Notes: a model not told the origin generated them from the letters alone. A DNA stretch of 64,000 nt from CAZODA01 sp964578485 (GCA_964578485.1 CAZODA010000003.1:1-64000); one strand, 5' to 3'. Shown: positions 45,257 to 55,706, numbered from the stretch's first letter. A program made the numbers and translations.

Positions 45257-48085
45257 CTATTTCCAGTTATTTATTTCATATACTCCGTTTATCACTTCAT
45301 CGAGTTCATAAATCTGATCTTCAAAACGCAAGTTCAGGGGTTTCCCTGAATAAGATACAACTTTCACTTTAAGCGGTTTCATCTTTTTCCATTCCATCTC
45401 CAGCTCACCACCACCACGAAAACGAAGTCCTCTTATATAGCCATTTTGCCAAGCCTTAGGTAAAGCAGGTAGAAGATCTATATGATTAAGGTGGCTCTGA
45501 ATCAACATTTCAATAATTCCTGCTGCTCCTCCAAAATTACCATCAATTTGAAAGGGAGGATGAGAGTCAAAAAGGTTAGGATAAGAACCTCCTCCACCGT
45601 TTCTTGACTTATCTAAAGCATCACTGAGTAACATCTGAATCATTTTATAGGCATGTTCTCCATCAAGAAAGCGGGCCCAGAAATTAATTTTCCATGCTAA
45701 ACTCCAGCCTGTTCCTTCATCACCACGGAAGATTAATGATTTTTTAGCGGCCTCCATCAAGTCAGGAGTTTCTTCCCAATTAATATCCTTACCCGGATAA
45801 ACTGCCCACAGATGTGAAACATGCCTATGCTTGCTATTTATATCATCTCTATCATCCATCCATTCTTGAAGTTGTCCATATTTACCAATTTTATTGGGTG
45901 CAAGTTGTTGAAGCTGCTTATTTAACAAGGCAGCAAACTCATACTCTTTATTCAAAACTTTGGAACTTTCAATTACATTACAAAATAAAGCCCTTATTAA
46001 TTGATGATCCATTGTTGGTCCTGCAACTAATCCTCCAATTTCGGGTGAATTGGAAGGAGAGCTTATTAAAAATTCATTGTTAGGATCTTTAATCAGATAT
46101 GAACTATAAAACTCAGCAGCTCCGCGCATCAAGGGATAAGCTCTATTCTCCAAAAAAAAGGAATCCATACTATAAAGATAATGTTCCCATAGATGTTGGC
46201 ATAACCAAGCTGCACCTCCAAGCCATATTCCGTGATTAGAATTGTTTATAGCTGCCGTTCCTCTCCATTGATCAGTATTGTGATGAACTACCCAGCCGGG
46301 TGCATTATAATACATCTTAGCAGTCCTTTCTCCTGCCTCTGCCACTTCTTCAATAAGTTTAAACATCGATTCATGACAAGAGGCTATATTCAATGGTTCT
46401 ACCGGCCAAAAATTCATTGATAAATTAATATTCAAAGTATATTTGCTACCCCAAGCCGGGAATATTTTATCATTCCAAATTCCTTGAAGATTAGGAGGAT
46501 AAGTTCCCGCCCGTCCTGAAGACAACATCAAATAACGAGCATATTGTACATACATTGCTATCAAGTCATTATCAGCAGCATGTTGAATATTACGTATTCT
46601 TGCATCAGTAGGCATAGAACGTTTTTTCTCTCCACCCAAATAAATATCAAAACGATCGTAATGCTCTTTATAATCAACAAGATGACGAGCACGAATATCT
46701 TCATATTTTAAGGTTTTCACCTTATCAAGGCTTTCATTCGCCAAGGAAAAGGGATCTGTTCCTACCGACTTCCAAGACTGAAAGTTTGTGTTAGCAACGA
46801 GTTTCAAAACAGCTTCGTCAGCATTGCTCACCTTCAAAATATTATTTTGAGCTTGTATTCTGCCACCTTTAAGTTCAACATGCAAAAGAGCAGAAGCAGT
46901 CATCACTCCATTTCCAATCTTCAAATTTAATGCAAGTGTATGGTCATCAATGCTTTTAACTTGTGACAACAAGTGAGGGCTTTCAAAATTTAATGAAAAA
47001 CTAAGTTTCCCTTCTTTATCGGCACTAAAACGCATAGCTATAAGATTATCGGGAGCACTGCTAAAATATTCTCGAAAAAATCTGACTCCTTCTACTTCAT
47101 ATGACACATGTAATAATGCCTTAGTTATATCAAGAGAACGTCTATAATCAGAAAAATTATCATGCCCGGGAAAATAAATTTTCAAATCACCAAAAGGCTG
47201 GTAGTTCGCCTGATATTGCGGATAATATGGTGGTTTATCATCAATTACAGCATAGCTCCAATCACCTTCCACCAATATTGTATCCGTCACTCCATCCAGA
47301 TTTCTAAGATTCATTTTATAAGGATGTTGACGTACACCGTTAAATCCTCCGGTAGAAACGTAATTATTTATTAAAACAACAATTTCATTCTCTCCTGAAT
47401 GAAATATTCCTTTAGGTAAAATGTAGTTTCTTTCGCCATTTTCATGATAAGTATTTCCAACAAGTTTTCCATTAACAAAGGTAAAATCTTCATCTTTCAA
47501 GCGCCCCATTTCAAAAACAACTGCTTTATCTGTCCATGTTTCAGGAACTATCACTTTTCGCCTAAAAATAACACTTCCATTCAGATCAGGCAGGCCATTA
47601 TCTTCCCAAACACTTTTATAATCGATATGCATCAAAGCCCAGTTGCTATCATCATAACCCGGCTTAATAGCTTCCTGCACAAAAGGTAGATGAAAAATGC
47701 TATCTGAATATTTTTTCCTTAGACCATCGAATTCGTCCTCATAAGTTCTTCGACCCATAAACACCTCCATAGCAAGGGCTTCTGCCTCTTTTTGCTTTCC
47801 TTCGAACAAAAGCTCTCTTATGGCAGTCAAATACTTCGAAGCATCGGAACGATTATAATCACGAGGGCCACTATCCCACAAAGTTTCTTCATTAAACTGA
47901 ATATGTTCTTCGTTTGGAATGCCAAAAACCATTGCTCCAAGTCGGCTATTTCCAATAGGTAAAGCTTCTTCCCAAAGAGAAGCGGGTTTATCATACCACA
48001 GTTCGTAATTGGTAGAGATTTTTCCGGTACAATTACTAAATAGAAAAGCAGCCAAAATTAAAAAACTAATCACTTTTGATCTCAT
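45257..48085 (-). CDS. GH95 glycoside hydrolase (alpha-L-fucosidase or alpha-L-galactosidase) with inserted beta-sandwich
   Basis: Likely removes alpha-linked L-fucose or L-galactose from side chains. Lipoprotein signal peptide (MRSKVISFLILAAFLFSNC); I take the ATG there rather than an upstream TTG. The GH95 N-terminal signature (LWYDKPASLWEEALPIGNSRLGAMVFG, FNEETLWDSGPRDY) is interrupted after about residue 110 by roughly 165 residues resembling a GH2-type jelly roll (VIFRRKVIVPETW, DFTFVNGKLVGNT, HSGENEIVVLINNY). The family resumes at YQPFGDLKIYF. The barrel holds the expected catalytic motifs: TLNINLSMNFW (Asn552, Asn554), SSPSNSPE (Glu682) and QIDGNFG (Asp848). Last gene of the block-6 operon. 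Confidence 0.88.
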   Translation of the reverse strand: MRSKVISFLILAAFLFSNCTGKISTNYELWYDKPASLWEEALPIGNSRLGAMVFGIPNEEHIQFNEETLWDSGPRDYNRSDASKYLTAIRELLFEGKQKEAEALAMEVFMGRRTYEDEFDGLRKKYSDSIFHLPFVQEAIKPGYDDSNWALMHIDYKSVWEDNGLPDLNGSVIFRRKVIVPETWTDKAVVFEMGRLKDEDFTFVNGKLVGNTYHENGERNYILPKGIFHSGENEIVVLINNYVSTGGFNGVRQHPYKMNLRNLDGVTDTILVEGDWSYAVIDDKPPYYPQYQANYQPFGDLKIYFPGHDNFSDYRRSLDITKALLHVSYEVEGVRFFREYFSSAPDNLIAMRFSADKEGKLSFSLNFESPHLLSQVKSIDDHTLALNLKIGNGVMTASALLHVELKGGRIQAQNNILKVSNADEAVLKLVANTNFQSWKSVGTDPFSLANESLDKVKTLKYEDIRARHLVDYKEHYDRFDIYLGGEKKRSMPTDARIRNIQHAADNDLIAMYVQYARYLMLSSGRAGTYPPNLQGIWNDKIFPAWGSKYTLNINLSMNFWPVEPLNIASCHESMFKLIEEVAEAGERTAKMYYNAPGWVVHHNTDQWRGTAAINNSNHGIWLGGAAWLCQHLWEHYLYSMDSFFLENRAYPLMRGAAEFYSSYLIKDPNNEFLISSPSNSPEIGGLVAGPTMDHQLIRALFCNVIESSKVLNKEYEFAALLNKQLQQLAPNKIGKYGQLQEWMDDRDDINSKHRHVSHLWAVYPGKDINWEETPDLMEAAKKSLIFRGDEGTGWSLAWKINFWARFLDGEHAYKMIQMLLSDALDKSRNGGGGSYPNLFDSHPPFQIDGNFGGAAGIIEMLIQSHLNHIDLLPALPKAWQNGYIRGLRFRGGGELEMEWKKMKPLKVKVVSYSGKPLNLRFEDQIYELDEVINGVYEINNWK

Positions 48086-48139
48086 ACAGTAGTATATCAA
48101 TTAAATTAACAATCTTCAATAGCATGAGGAAATAGCAGC

Positions 48140-51100
48140 TTATTTTTGCAATACCCTTGTTAATACAGGCCTACCACCAAGTCCAAAAGGTATCATAAAA
48201 TACCGATCACACCAATAGGCTGCTTGTCCTCCTTCCTTTCTAACATCATACCAATTGTTAAGGCCACGGGGATTTGGAAAGCCACCACTACCTGAAAAGC
48301 TTGAAGGGCCAACCCTTACAGGTTCTTTCCAATTATGGTGGTGCGGTCCCAGGACATTTCTCAAAGAATTAGTAAGACGAAAACTAAGTTCATTATGTCC
48401 TTCCTTCAAGAAGGGGCCTATATTAATTTTAAAAGGAGCCCAAACCAAGGGATCTAAATCATATCCATTAATATTTATTTCAGCAATTATTGCATCAATA
48501 ATTGGCAGTTCTAAAAAATAATCAGCTTCGGTAGTCAGGCCTTCAAAATTAAAAGAGGTTTTTAAGGTGAGGCTGCCGGCAAAAAAGGGATAAGCGGAAC
48601 TTACTAAATCTCCTTTACAAAATTGTGGTTCGTCAACTATTTCAAAAGCAATGAAACTATTGACAGGTTTTTCAGGTTTGATACCACTTTGATTACGGTG
48701 AGTATCAAAACATTTCTCATGTCCTAAACCTTTTACTCCAAAATCACCTATCAAATAAACATTTTCTATTTCAGTACCATAACGAAGAGAGGTATCTCTG
48801 TGTCCGGGAACAGGAGCTTTGAAATCTAATTCAAGCAATATTTCATTCTTTCCTATTTTTACTATATTATGTAGCTCTTCGCATAAAAACCCTCGATCAA
48901 TATAATATTGTTCTCCTGAAAATTGCAAAGCTTTATTATTCACATTAACATACTCGTACATAGAAGCCTGCTCAAGAGCCAAAGATATAACTTCAGGTTT
49001 TACAGACATTGTCCATTCATAGCGCAACAATAGCTTTCCTTGATACTTAATATCAGATAAACGATCAAAAATACCTATTAAGGGTTCAAATTCACTCCAA
49101 CTTTTTCCATCATCTACTGAATATTGTGCAAAATCAAGTACCATTACATTCGGATCATGTCGAACTATATTCCATTCATGATCGAATTCATAAACGACTT
49201 CTGTTTCTTGTTTTATGCTATAAGTTCCACTAATAACAGCATCTTTTGAAAGACTTCCTGTAGTTAACCAAAACAACTCTGATGGTTCAAGTTCCAGCCA
49301 ATACTTGTTCCTTTCATCTTTTTCAAGTAAAAAGCATTTAGCTCTTGAAGGACTCCATAAAACAGGTGCCTCATTAAATAGGCTGCTTTCAATACTAAAA
49401 CGCACAGTTTCTTCGACCGACATATTAGTCAACATAATTAAATATGCATCTTCAACTTTGCGAGTCTGCGACCAAATTTCTGTATCTTCATTATGATTAA
49501 GGATAAACAAAGGTGGTAGCACTTCATTTAAAGCAGATTTTAAATCTTCACCTTTCCAATCTAAGCAAGTCTGTATAAAGTTTTTCAATTGTAAATTTCC
49601 GCTATGGCCATCTACAAACTCCGGAGAACGTTCCCCTACCAAAGTCACTATACCCCCATCATTCAAAAACTCTTTCAGCAATTTCAAGGTGGTATTTCGG
49701 ATACTTAGCATATCGGGTATCATCACCAAGTCGTAAGTCATATCTCCCAATTTCAACTGCTTATTTTCTATCTTGCCAAGATCTGCAAGTATTTCTTCAT
49801 CGCCTAAATCGTAGTCATAATTTAAAGCTTGAAGAGTCTCCATAGTACGAAGCACATTCTCTGTAAAATTTGAATCTCCACTTCCGGCAATATATTCGCT
49901 TTCAAGAGGATTCAATACTAAAATTCTTGAATAATAATTTCCAATGGATGCAGCATATGATATTCGTCCCAAATAATTTTCAATCAATGCATTATGTTTC
50001 CAGTAAGGCTGATGATAAGAGAAAGTAGGTGGATAATCTCTTTTACGTATTCCTTTTAAACTATATAAAGAAAGATGTGGCACAAAATGGTTAATTCCAT
50101 TTATGGCATGCCAGTTTCCTATGCGTTTTCTATCCTGGAAAGAAATATTGTAACCACTAATACCAAACATCTCACTCATACGCCGAGCTTTTCCATACTG
50201 ATTAGCGACACTGCTTAAACTTCGAGCGGTAATCAATCGATTTTCTAATGTCATTCCGAGCAAATCAATACCGGGCATTTGCATATTACGATAATGCATC
50301 ATAGCATTTCCAATACGTTCAGCTACCTTGCTCAAAACCTCTTCACCCAGAAAATGACCTGTAAACTTAAGACCATGCTGAGCACAATAATCAGCAATTT
50401 GTCGGGTAAATGCTTCCTCAAATTGTCGGGCTACAGTTTGTTGATATTGCAAACGCAGTTCACGCCATTCATCTTTCTCTTCAAAAAGCAAAGCCACTTT
50501 ATCGACAAAATCATAACCAAAATCGGACAAAAAGCGCTCCCTCACATAAGGGGAATAAGATCGAAGTCCTTTATGAGCTGTTCCTCGATGAAAATATCGT
50601 GCATGAATATGAGGTTCGTCTGAAAAGAAAGCAAAAGAATAGGGTAGTTTACCGAGATAACGCTGAAGGTATTCCTTATAAGTTACGTCGATAAATGCAG
50701 CTACTGCTTCAGGATTCATTAAATCAACATAAGATGTTCCATTAAAATCCGGGACACCTAATTCTGCTGTATAAGCAACATATTTGTACTTATCATCACG
50801 CTTAAGTTCTACCGCTCCTGTGGGCATTGGAGTATTCAACTCAAGCCGTGCCAACGATTGTGCTCTATAATTCTCATCCATAAGTGGAATTATTCCACCT
50901 GCGTAGCCACTTGGCCATCTATCTTCATCATAAAAATAAGCCTGTAATCCTGTTTCCAAAGCAGCATCAACCGCAGCATCTATTGCAGCCCACCATTCCT
51001 CTTCAAGATACTCTGTGAGCAAGCCCACACGACTATGCAAATAATAGCCTCCTAATCCGGCTTCTTTAAAGCCTCTAATTTGTCTTTTCAACTCTTCAGC

Positions 51101-51274
51101 ATCAAGGCTGTCGTTTAAAGAATAGAAGACATGGGATCTATATTCAATCGGCGGATCAATAAATTTAGAATATAAAAGTTCTTTTTCATAGCCTTCTTTT
51201 ATTGTTCTATCCATAGTACAGGAAGAATAGAATAAAGCAGAAAATCCAACAAGCAACACAAATATTTTTTTCAT
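48140..51274 (-). CDS. Distant GH106-like glycoside hydrolase lipoprotein
   Basis: Signal peptide ends FYSSC (Cys19). The start of the mature protein (FIDPPIEYRSHVFYSLNDSLDAEELKRQIRGFKEAGLGGYYLHSR) has the plan of GH106 (PPxEYRP, then EGLxRDLxEMKxAGFGG) but little identity. The next barrel segments (LQAYFYDEDRWPSGYAGG; YSFAFFSDEPHIHAR; FTGHFLGEEVL) and a flavodoxin-like/GATase-like region around 500-570 (VMIPDMLSIRNTTLKLLKEFLNDGG) support a GH42/GH106-like multidomain enzyme. C-terminal beta-sandwiches include INGYDLDPLVWAPFKINIG. Acid residues in FFSDEPH and FLGEE are catalytic candidates. An alpha-L-rhamnosidase or related exo-activity is possible; the substrate is unknown. Confidence 0.6.
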   Translation of the reverse strand: MKKIFVLLVGFSALFYSSCTMDRTIKEGYEKELLYSKFIDPPIEYRSHVFYSLNDSLDAEELKRQIRGFKEAGLGGYYLHSRVGLLTEYLEEEWWAAIDAAVDAALETGLQAYFYDEDRWPSGYAGGIIPLMDENYRAQSLARLELNTPMPTGAVELKRDDKYKYVAYTAELGVPDFNGTSYVDLMNPEAVAAFIDVTYKEYLQRYLGKLPYSFAFFSDEPHIHARYFHRGTAHKGLRSYSPYVRERFLSDFGYDFVDKVALLFEEKDEWRELRLQYQQTVARQFEEAFTRQIADYCAQHGLKFTGHFLGEEVLSKVAERIGNAMMHYRNMQMPGIDLLGMTLENRLITARSLSSVANQYGKARRMSEMFGISGYNISFQDRKRIGNWHAINGINHFVPHLSLYSLKGIRKRDYPPTFSYHQPYWKHNALIENYLGRISYAASIGNYYSRILVLNPLESEYIAGSGDSNFTENVLRTMETLQALNYDYDLGDEEILADLGKIENKQLKLGDMTYDLVMIPDMLSIRNTTLKLLKEFLNDGGIVTLVGERSPEFVDGHSGNLQLKNFIQTCLDWKGEDLKSALNEVLPPLFILNHNEDTEIWSQTRKVEDAYLIMLTNMSVEETVRFSIESSLFNEAPVLWSPSRAKCFLLEKDERNKYWLELEPSELFWLTTGSLSKDAVISGTYSIKQETEVVYEFDHEWNIVRHDPNVMVLDFAQYSVDDGKSWSEFEPLIGIFDRLSDIKYQGKLLLRYEWTMSVKPEVISLALEQASMYEYVNVNNKALQFSGEQYYIDRGFLCEELHNIVKIGKNEILLELDFKAPVPGHRDTSLRYGTEIENVYLIGDFGVKGLGHEKCFDTHRNQSGIKPEKPVNSFIAFEIVDEPQFCKGDLVSSAYPFFAGSLTLKTSFNFEGLTTEADYFLELPIIDAIIAEININGYDLDPLVWAPFKINIGPFLKEGHNELSFRLTNSLRNVLGPHHHNWKEPVRVGPSSFSGSGGFPNPRGLNNWYDVRKEGGQAAYWCDRYFMIPFGLGGRPVLTRVLQK

Positions 51275-51303
51275 AACAATGTCATTTAATTATCAACATG
51301 TAT

Positions 51304-52872
51304 CTATTGCATTCTATACCATGAAGAAGAATTACCAAAACTGTTCTCAAATATTATACTATCCGAACGGTTTCCACTTACATTCAATTGTAATGGACTT
51401 TCTCCGGCATTAAAGTTAACTCCTTTAAAATACAGATTTACGGCATCAACGACTTCAAGCACATTATCTGAAGTATTGATTATAGCTTTTTCAATTTGAA
51501 GCTGATCTACATCATGCAGATAACAAAATTGAGAACTAAAGGCCTCGATATTTTTAATTCGAAGTCTTGTAAGTGGCGATTCAGGTATAGCATTTACCTT
51601 TAGAAAATGAGTTGAATTTTCAATCAGCAAATCTTTTATAAATATATCTCTATAAAAAGGAGTTAACTTATTAACTTCACGTAGAGGCAGGCGTTCAGCA
51701 AGTTCTCCAACGTGCCTGCTACTTCCCAGCATATCAAACTTAATGGCGGTCATATTTAAGTCCATACGAAGTCGCTCATAATACAGAAACTCTCCACCTC
51801 CTCCCCGCGAACGTCTCGTTTTAAAATTGAGACCCACACCGCTTCCCTTAAACACACTATCATGTATATAAAGATTTCTAATTACTCCGGCAGTTTCGCT
51901 ACCGCAAGTAATTCCTCCATGCCCTTCCAAAGCAAGGCTATATCTAATTACCACATTCTCAGTTGCTCGTCCTGCACTAATTCCATCCTCACCTCTTCCT
52001 GCTTTCATAGTAAAACAATCATCGCCACAACTTAAAGTGCAATATTCTATTAAAATATTGCGAGATGAATCAATATCAATACCATCACCACGCGGAATTC
52101 CTACTGAGTTCACTTGTATGCCTCGAATTATAACATTATCACAAAAAATAGGGACAACATTCCAAAATGCAGAGCGTTCAAATGTAACTCCTTCGATAAA
52201 AACCTTCTTGCAATTAATCGGACTAAGCATCATAGGTGGGAAAATCCAATCCTGATTCTTACCATTATAAATTCGTTTCTCAACAGGCAAACTAATGTCA
52301 ACAGCTTCATCAATTACTATATGTGTTAAAATTTTATCGCGAACACTGCCTTTTTCAGGGCCCATCAAACGTCCTTTACCTGTTATAGCAATATTGGTCT
52401 GTCCATTGGCATAAATACAAGCTCCCAACGACATCAACTCAACACCCTCGATACGAGTATAAACCGCAGGCTGATAATCATCTACTTCACCACTAAAAGA
52501 TATAAGGGCACCTTCGCTAACATGAAGGTTAACATTACTTTTAAGCTCTATACGACCGCTAAACCACTCTCCCGGGCTTATCACAACAACTCCTCCGCCT
52601 TTTACACTAAGCTGAGAAATTGCTGTATTCACATCATCAGTAATATTATATCCCTTGCTAATAAAAATTGTATCGGGTTTAAATTGTGGACGTACAAAAT
52701 TTATGACAGGAAAAGGGGCAGTCACAGATGCAATTTCATAAGGAAGCATATCGGCTCCAACCTCTTCAGCAGTAAGCAGCTGGTTTAGATTAAAAACCTC
52801 TTTATTCGATGAACAAGAAATAAAAATCAATATTGCAACCAACACACTATAACACCTTATTTTACGCTTCAT
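51304..52872 (-). CDS. GH28 polygalacturonase/rhamnogalacturonan hydrolase-like lipoprotein
   Basis: Hydrolyses alpha-galacturonosyl bonds of pectin or the RG backbone, or exo-acts on oligosaccharides. Signal peptide ends IFISC (Cys20). The right-handed beta-helix starts at ISKGYNITDDVNTAISQLSVKGGGVVVISPG. Catalytic motifs of GH28 are present: GDGIDIDSS (Asp266/Asp268, in place of NTD), CGDDCF (Asp284, Asp285), EGHGGITCGSE (His318) and a basic KTRRSRGGGG segment in place of RIK. The NTD-to-IDID and RIK-to-RRSRG changes place it among the divergent GH28 enzymes common in RG loci. Length 522 is usual for this group. It lies 27 bp behind the GH78 gene. Confidence 0.88.
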   Translation of the reverse strand: MKRKIRCYSVLVAILIFISCSSNKEVFNLNQLLTAEEVGADMLPYEIASVTAPFPVINFVRPQFKPDTIFISKGYNITDDVNTAISQLSVKGGGVVVISPGEWFSGRIELKSNVNLHVSEGALISFSGEVDDYQPAVYTRIEGVELMSLGACIYANGQTNIAITGKGRLMGPEKGSVRDKILTHIVIDEAVDISLPVEKRIYNGKNQDWIFPPMMLSPINCKKVFIEGVTFERSAFWNVVPIFCDNVIIRGIQVNSVGIPRGDGIDIDSSRNILIEYCTLSCGDDCFTMKAGRGEDGISAGRATENVVIRYSLALEGHGGITCGSETAGVIRNLYIHDSVFKGSGVGLNFKTRRSRGGGGEFLYYERLRMDLNMTAIKFDMLGSSRHVGELAERLPLREVNKLTPFYRDIFIKDLLIENSTHFLKVNAIPESPLTRLRIKNIEAFSSQFCYLHDVDQLQIEKAIINTSDNVLEVVDAVNLYFKGVNFNAGESPLQLNVSGNRSDSIIFENSFGNSSSWYRMQ

Positions 52873-52898
52873 GTTTTTTTGCTTTAAATTTTCTAATA

Positions 52899-55706
52899 TT
52901 ACGATAAATCCACACTAAAAACATAGTTGCCTGATCCCAGTTTATAAAGCTGAAATCCTTTTTGAGTTAACTCTACTTCGAGCAGATCTAAAAAGGCTTC
53001 GGCTGGCTTTCCATTGATTGAAATTTTGTTTGCATCGTCAGAAAAGGGCAGATATAATAAAGCCTCGGTATTAGCAGGAATGCTAACATTATAGATAAAG
53101 CTCTTTCCTACTTGAAGTTCCCAGTGCGATAAAAGTGTCCCATAAGGAGTGTTGAAACTAACATTAACATAGCTTAAATCATCCACTATCTGAGGTTTTA
53201 GCACTATATTTTTATAAGCCACAGAGCTATCTGACTGCAGAATTCCTCCCAAACCATTAAAAAACCATTCCATAATATGTCCCAACATTAGATGGTTATT
53301 ACTAACCGACTCTAAGGCCATCCATGATTCTGTCAAAGCACTTGCTCCCATTTTCAATTGATAAGCATAACCCGGTATATCATCCCGATTATTCATATCA
53401 TATAACAAATCAGAACGTCCACCTTCGCGTAATGCAACAACAACATAATGAAAGCCGACATCTCCTGCAGTGAGAACCTTGTCGTTTTCTTCTATATTAT
53501 GAACAAAGTTGTTGAATACCTCAACGCGATTTTCTTCCTCAACGATGCCCATAACCAGTGGTATAGCCATAGATGCCTGGCTGCCGGTGGCATAGATCAT
53601 ATTTTCGACATCAAAAAACTTTTGATTGAAAGCTTTTTGAATCTCCTCCGCCCATTCTTCAAAATAGCTTTGTTGTTCAGCTCGTCCACTAACAAAGGCC
53701 ATTTCAGCTAAAATTTTTACATCATAATAATAAATGGCAGTAGCTGTTAGTCCTTGAACGGTAAGCTGTGAAAAGCCCGGCTTTTCAGGTCCCAAATCGT
53801 ACCAATCACTAAGTCCGTGACTTACAATATGATTCTTTGAGCTTGATTTCAAGTAGTTCACATAGCCCAGCATCATATCCCAGGCAATATTAATAATATC
53901 AAGGTCTCCATACCATTTATACAACATATAAGGCAGTATAACTCCGGCACTACCCCATTCCGGAGAATCCCTGAATATACTAAGAAAGTCACCTTCAAAA
54001 AGCGGGTACTCAGGAGTAATGGTTGGTATCATCCCCTCATCTGTCTGTCCATCTATCATTCCATAGATAAGTTTACGATAAAGATGATAGTTATCATAAT
54101 TAAAATGGATTCCATTGCCCATTAAATAGGTCTGCTCCATCCAGCCCAACTTTTCACGATGTGGACAATCGGTAAGCACGCTTTGATAATTACTTCGTAT
54201 AGCCCAATTTATAAGATTATAAGTATCGTTAAATAATTTATTACTACAGCTAAAGGTCCCATTTGGGGGAGAAGAGTTCCTTGTATGTAAAAACTTAACA
54301 TCAACAAGTTGAGCATTTTCTTCTCCGACAGCATATTCTACAGGCATCGCACCCTTAATTTGTATATATCTAAGGCCATAATAACTAAAGCGTGGCCTCC
54401 ATGTTTCTATCCCTTCTCCTTTAAGCACATAACTGTAATAATGAGGTCTGCCAGTAGCAGTTTGCTTAGGGAGCCCCTCTTGCGTGAGCAACTCAGAAGG
54501 CCAAATCTCAACTACTTGTCCCTTTTTACCCTTTACTGAAATCTCAACAATACCTGAGGCATTTTGATTGAAATCAATTACAAGAGTACTATCATTCATA
54601 ACATTTTTCCGCTTAGGCTCAAACACATCCATAACTTTCACGGGATAGTCAAACTCGGCTATTAATCGACCTTTGGGTGCGGATGGTAAAAGTACTTCTT
54701 GCCATGAAGCTTCATTAAAGCCGGGTAAATCCCAAGCTTCTTGTTCCAGGTTAGCGTCGTAATACTCTCCACCATATATACTTGCATACTTCAGAGGCGA
54801 AGGGGATGTTTTCCAGTGTCCATTGGAAACCACACTTTCCTTACTTCCGTCATGGTATTTAAGTTGCAAACAACACAACATTTTTGGATAGCCATAGGCA
54901 ATAACCATTTTACGGTAACGCTCTCGGTTTATATTATAGAAACCCGGGCCAACAATTACTCCCAGGGCATTATCGCCCTTTTTGATCATTGCTGTAAGGT
55001 CATAAGCATTATAAAAAACAGTTTTATCATAATCGGTCCATCCCGGTGTCATAAAAGCCTCATCGACAATTTGGCCGTTGATGCGGGCTTCATACTGTCC
55101 TAAGCCACTTATAAAAAGAGTGGCTTCTTTAAGTCCTTTTTTTACAGAAAACTCTTTCCTAAATAATGGCACTACCACCCGATATTGTCCTCTTTCCCCT
55201 AATTCGTTTCCGTTACCATGTACACCGGGTACTACGCGCATAGAATCAGGCATGATTTCATAAGCTATCCATTCAGCTCCTTCCCAATCGTCATCTTCCA
55301 TCAAACCCATCTGCCAACGATTAGTAGAACTCCAATTAGAAGCTTTTCCTTCTCTACTCCACACTTTAACTTTCCAATAGTAGGTTTTTCCCGACTCAAG
55401 CACATTTCCATCATAAAGAACATTGAGCGATTCTTCAGAACTAATTTTTCCTGAATCCCAAATATTAGCCTTTCCCTCTTTTAATTTGCTTTCACTATCG
55501 GCAACCAAAACATGGTAGGCAGCCTGACGAAATCCTACTTTTTTTGAATTTATTTGCCAACTTAAAACCGGTGTTTTTTGCTCAAGAGCAAGAGGGTTAT
55601 AACGACGATCTACCCTTAGTGAACTTAGCTCAAAATCAGCAGCGCTACTACAGCCCCATAAGCCAATTACAAACAAAAATAAAACTAATAACAGCTGCTT
55701 CCTCAT
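52899..55706 (-). CDS. Alpha-L-rhamnosidase, glycoside hydrolase family 78 (full length)
   Basis: Releases alpha-L-rhamnose. Lipoprotein signal peptide (IGLWGC, Cys19). Domains in order: fibronectin-like N-domain (LSSLRVDRRYNPLALEQKTPVLSWQI), Bac_rhamnosid_N (RKEFSVKKGLKEATLFISGLGQYEARINGQ), concanavalin-like domain (DFNQNASGIVEISVKGKKGQVVEI), six-hairpin barrel with DCPHREKLGWMEQ (Asp513, Glu518) and a C-terminal beta-domain (VSFNTPYGTLLSHWEL). Many GH78 enzymes end that block with GD; here it is EQ, with Gln525, which appears to mark a subgroup. The ATG overlaps the stop of the preceding gene (ATGA), implying translational coupling with the DUF5703 protein. Confidence 0.92.
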   Translation of the reverse strand: MRKQLLLVLFLFVIGLWGCSSAADFELSSLRVDRRYNPLALEQKTPVLSWQINSKKVGFRQAAYHVLVADSESKLKEGKANIWDSGKISSEESLNVLYDGNVLESGKTYYWKVKVWSREGKASNWSSTNRWQMGLMEDDDWEGAEWIAYEIMPDSMRVVPGVHGNGNELGERGQYRVVVPLFRKEFSVKKGLKEATLFISGLGQYEARINGQIVDEAFMTPGWTDYDKTVFYNAYDLTAMIKKGDNALGVIVGPGFYNINRERYRKMVIAYGYPKMLCCLQLKYHDGSKESVVSNGHWKTSPSPLKYASIYGGEYYDANLEQEAWDLPGFNEASWQEVLLPSAPKGRLIAEFDYPVKVMDVFEPKRKNVMNDSTLVIDFNQNASGIVEISVKGKKGQVVEIWPSELLTQEGLPKQTATGRPHYYSYVLKGEGIETWRPRFSYYGLRYIQIKGAMPVEYAVGEENAQLVDVKFLHTRNSSPPNGTFSCSNKLFNDTYNLINWAIRSNYQSVLTDCPHREKLGWMEQTYLMGNGIHFNYDNYHLYRKLIYGMIDGQTDEGMIPTITPEYPLFEGDFLSIFRDSPEWGSAGVILPYMLYKWYGDLDIINIAWDMMLGYVNYLKSSSKNHIVSHGLSDWYDLGPEKPGFSQLTVQGLTATAIYYYDVKILAEMAFVSGRAEQQSYFEEWAEEIQKAFNQKFFDVENMIYATGSQASMAIPLVMGIVEEENRVEVFNNFVHNIEENDKVLTAGDVGFHYVVVALREGGRSDLLYDMNNRDDIPGYAYQLKMGASALTESWMALESVSNNHLMLGHIMEWFFNGLGGILQSDSSVAYKNIVLKPQIVDDLSYVNVSFNTPYGTLLSHWELQVGKSFIYNVSIPANTEALLYLPFSDDANKISINGKPAEAFLDLLEVELTQKGFQLYKLGSGNYVFSVDLS

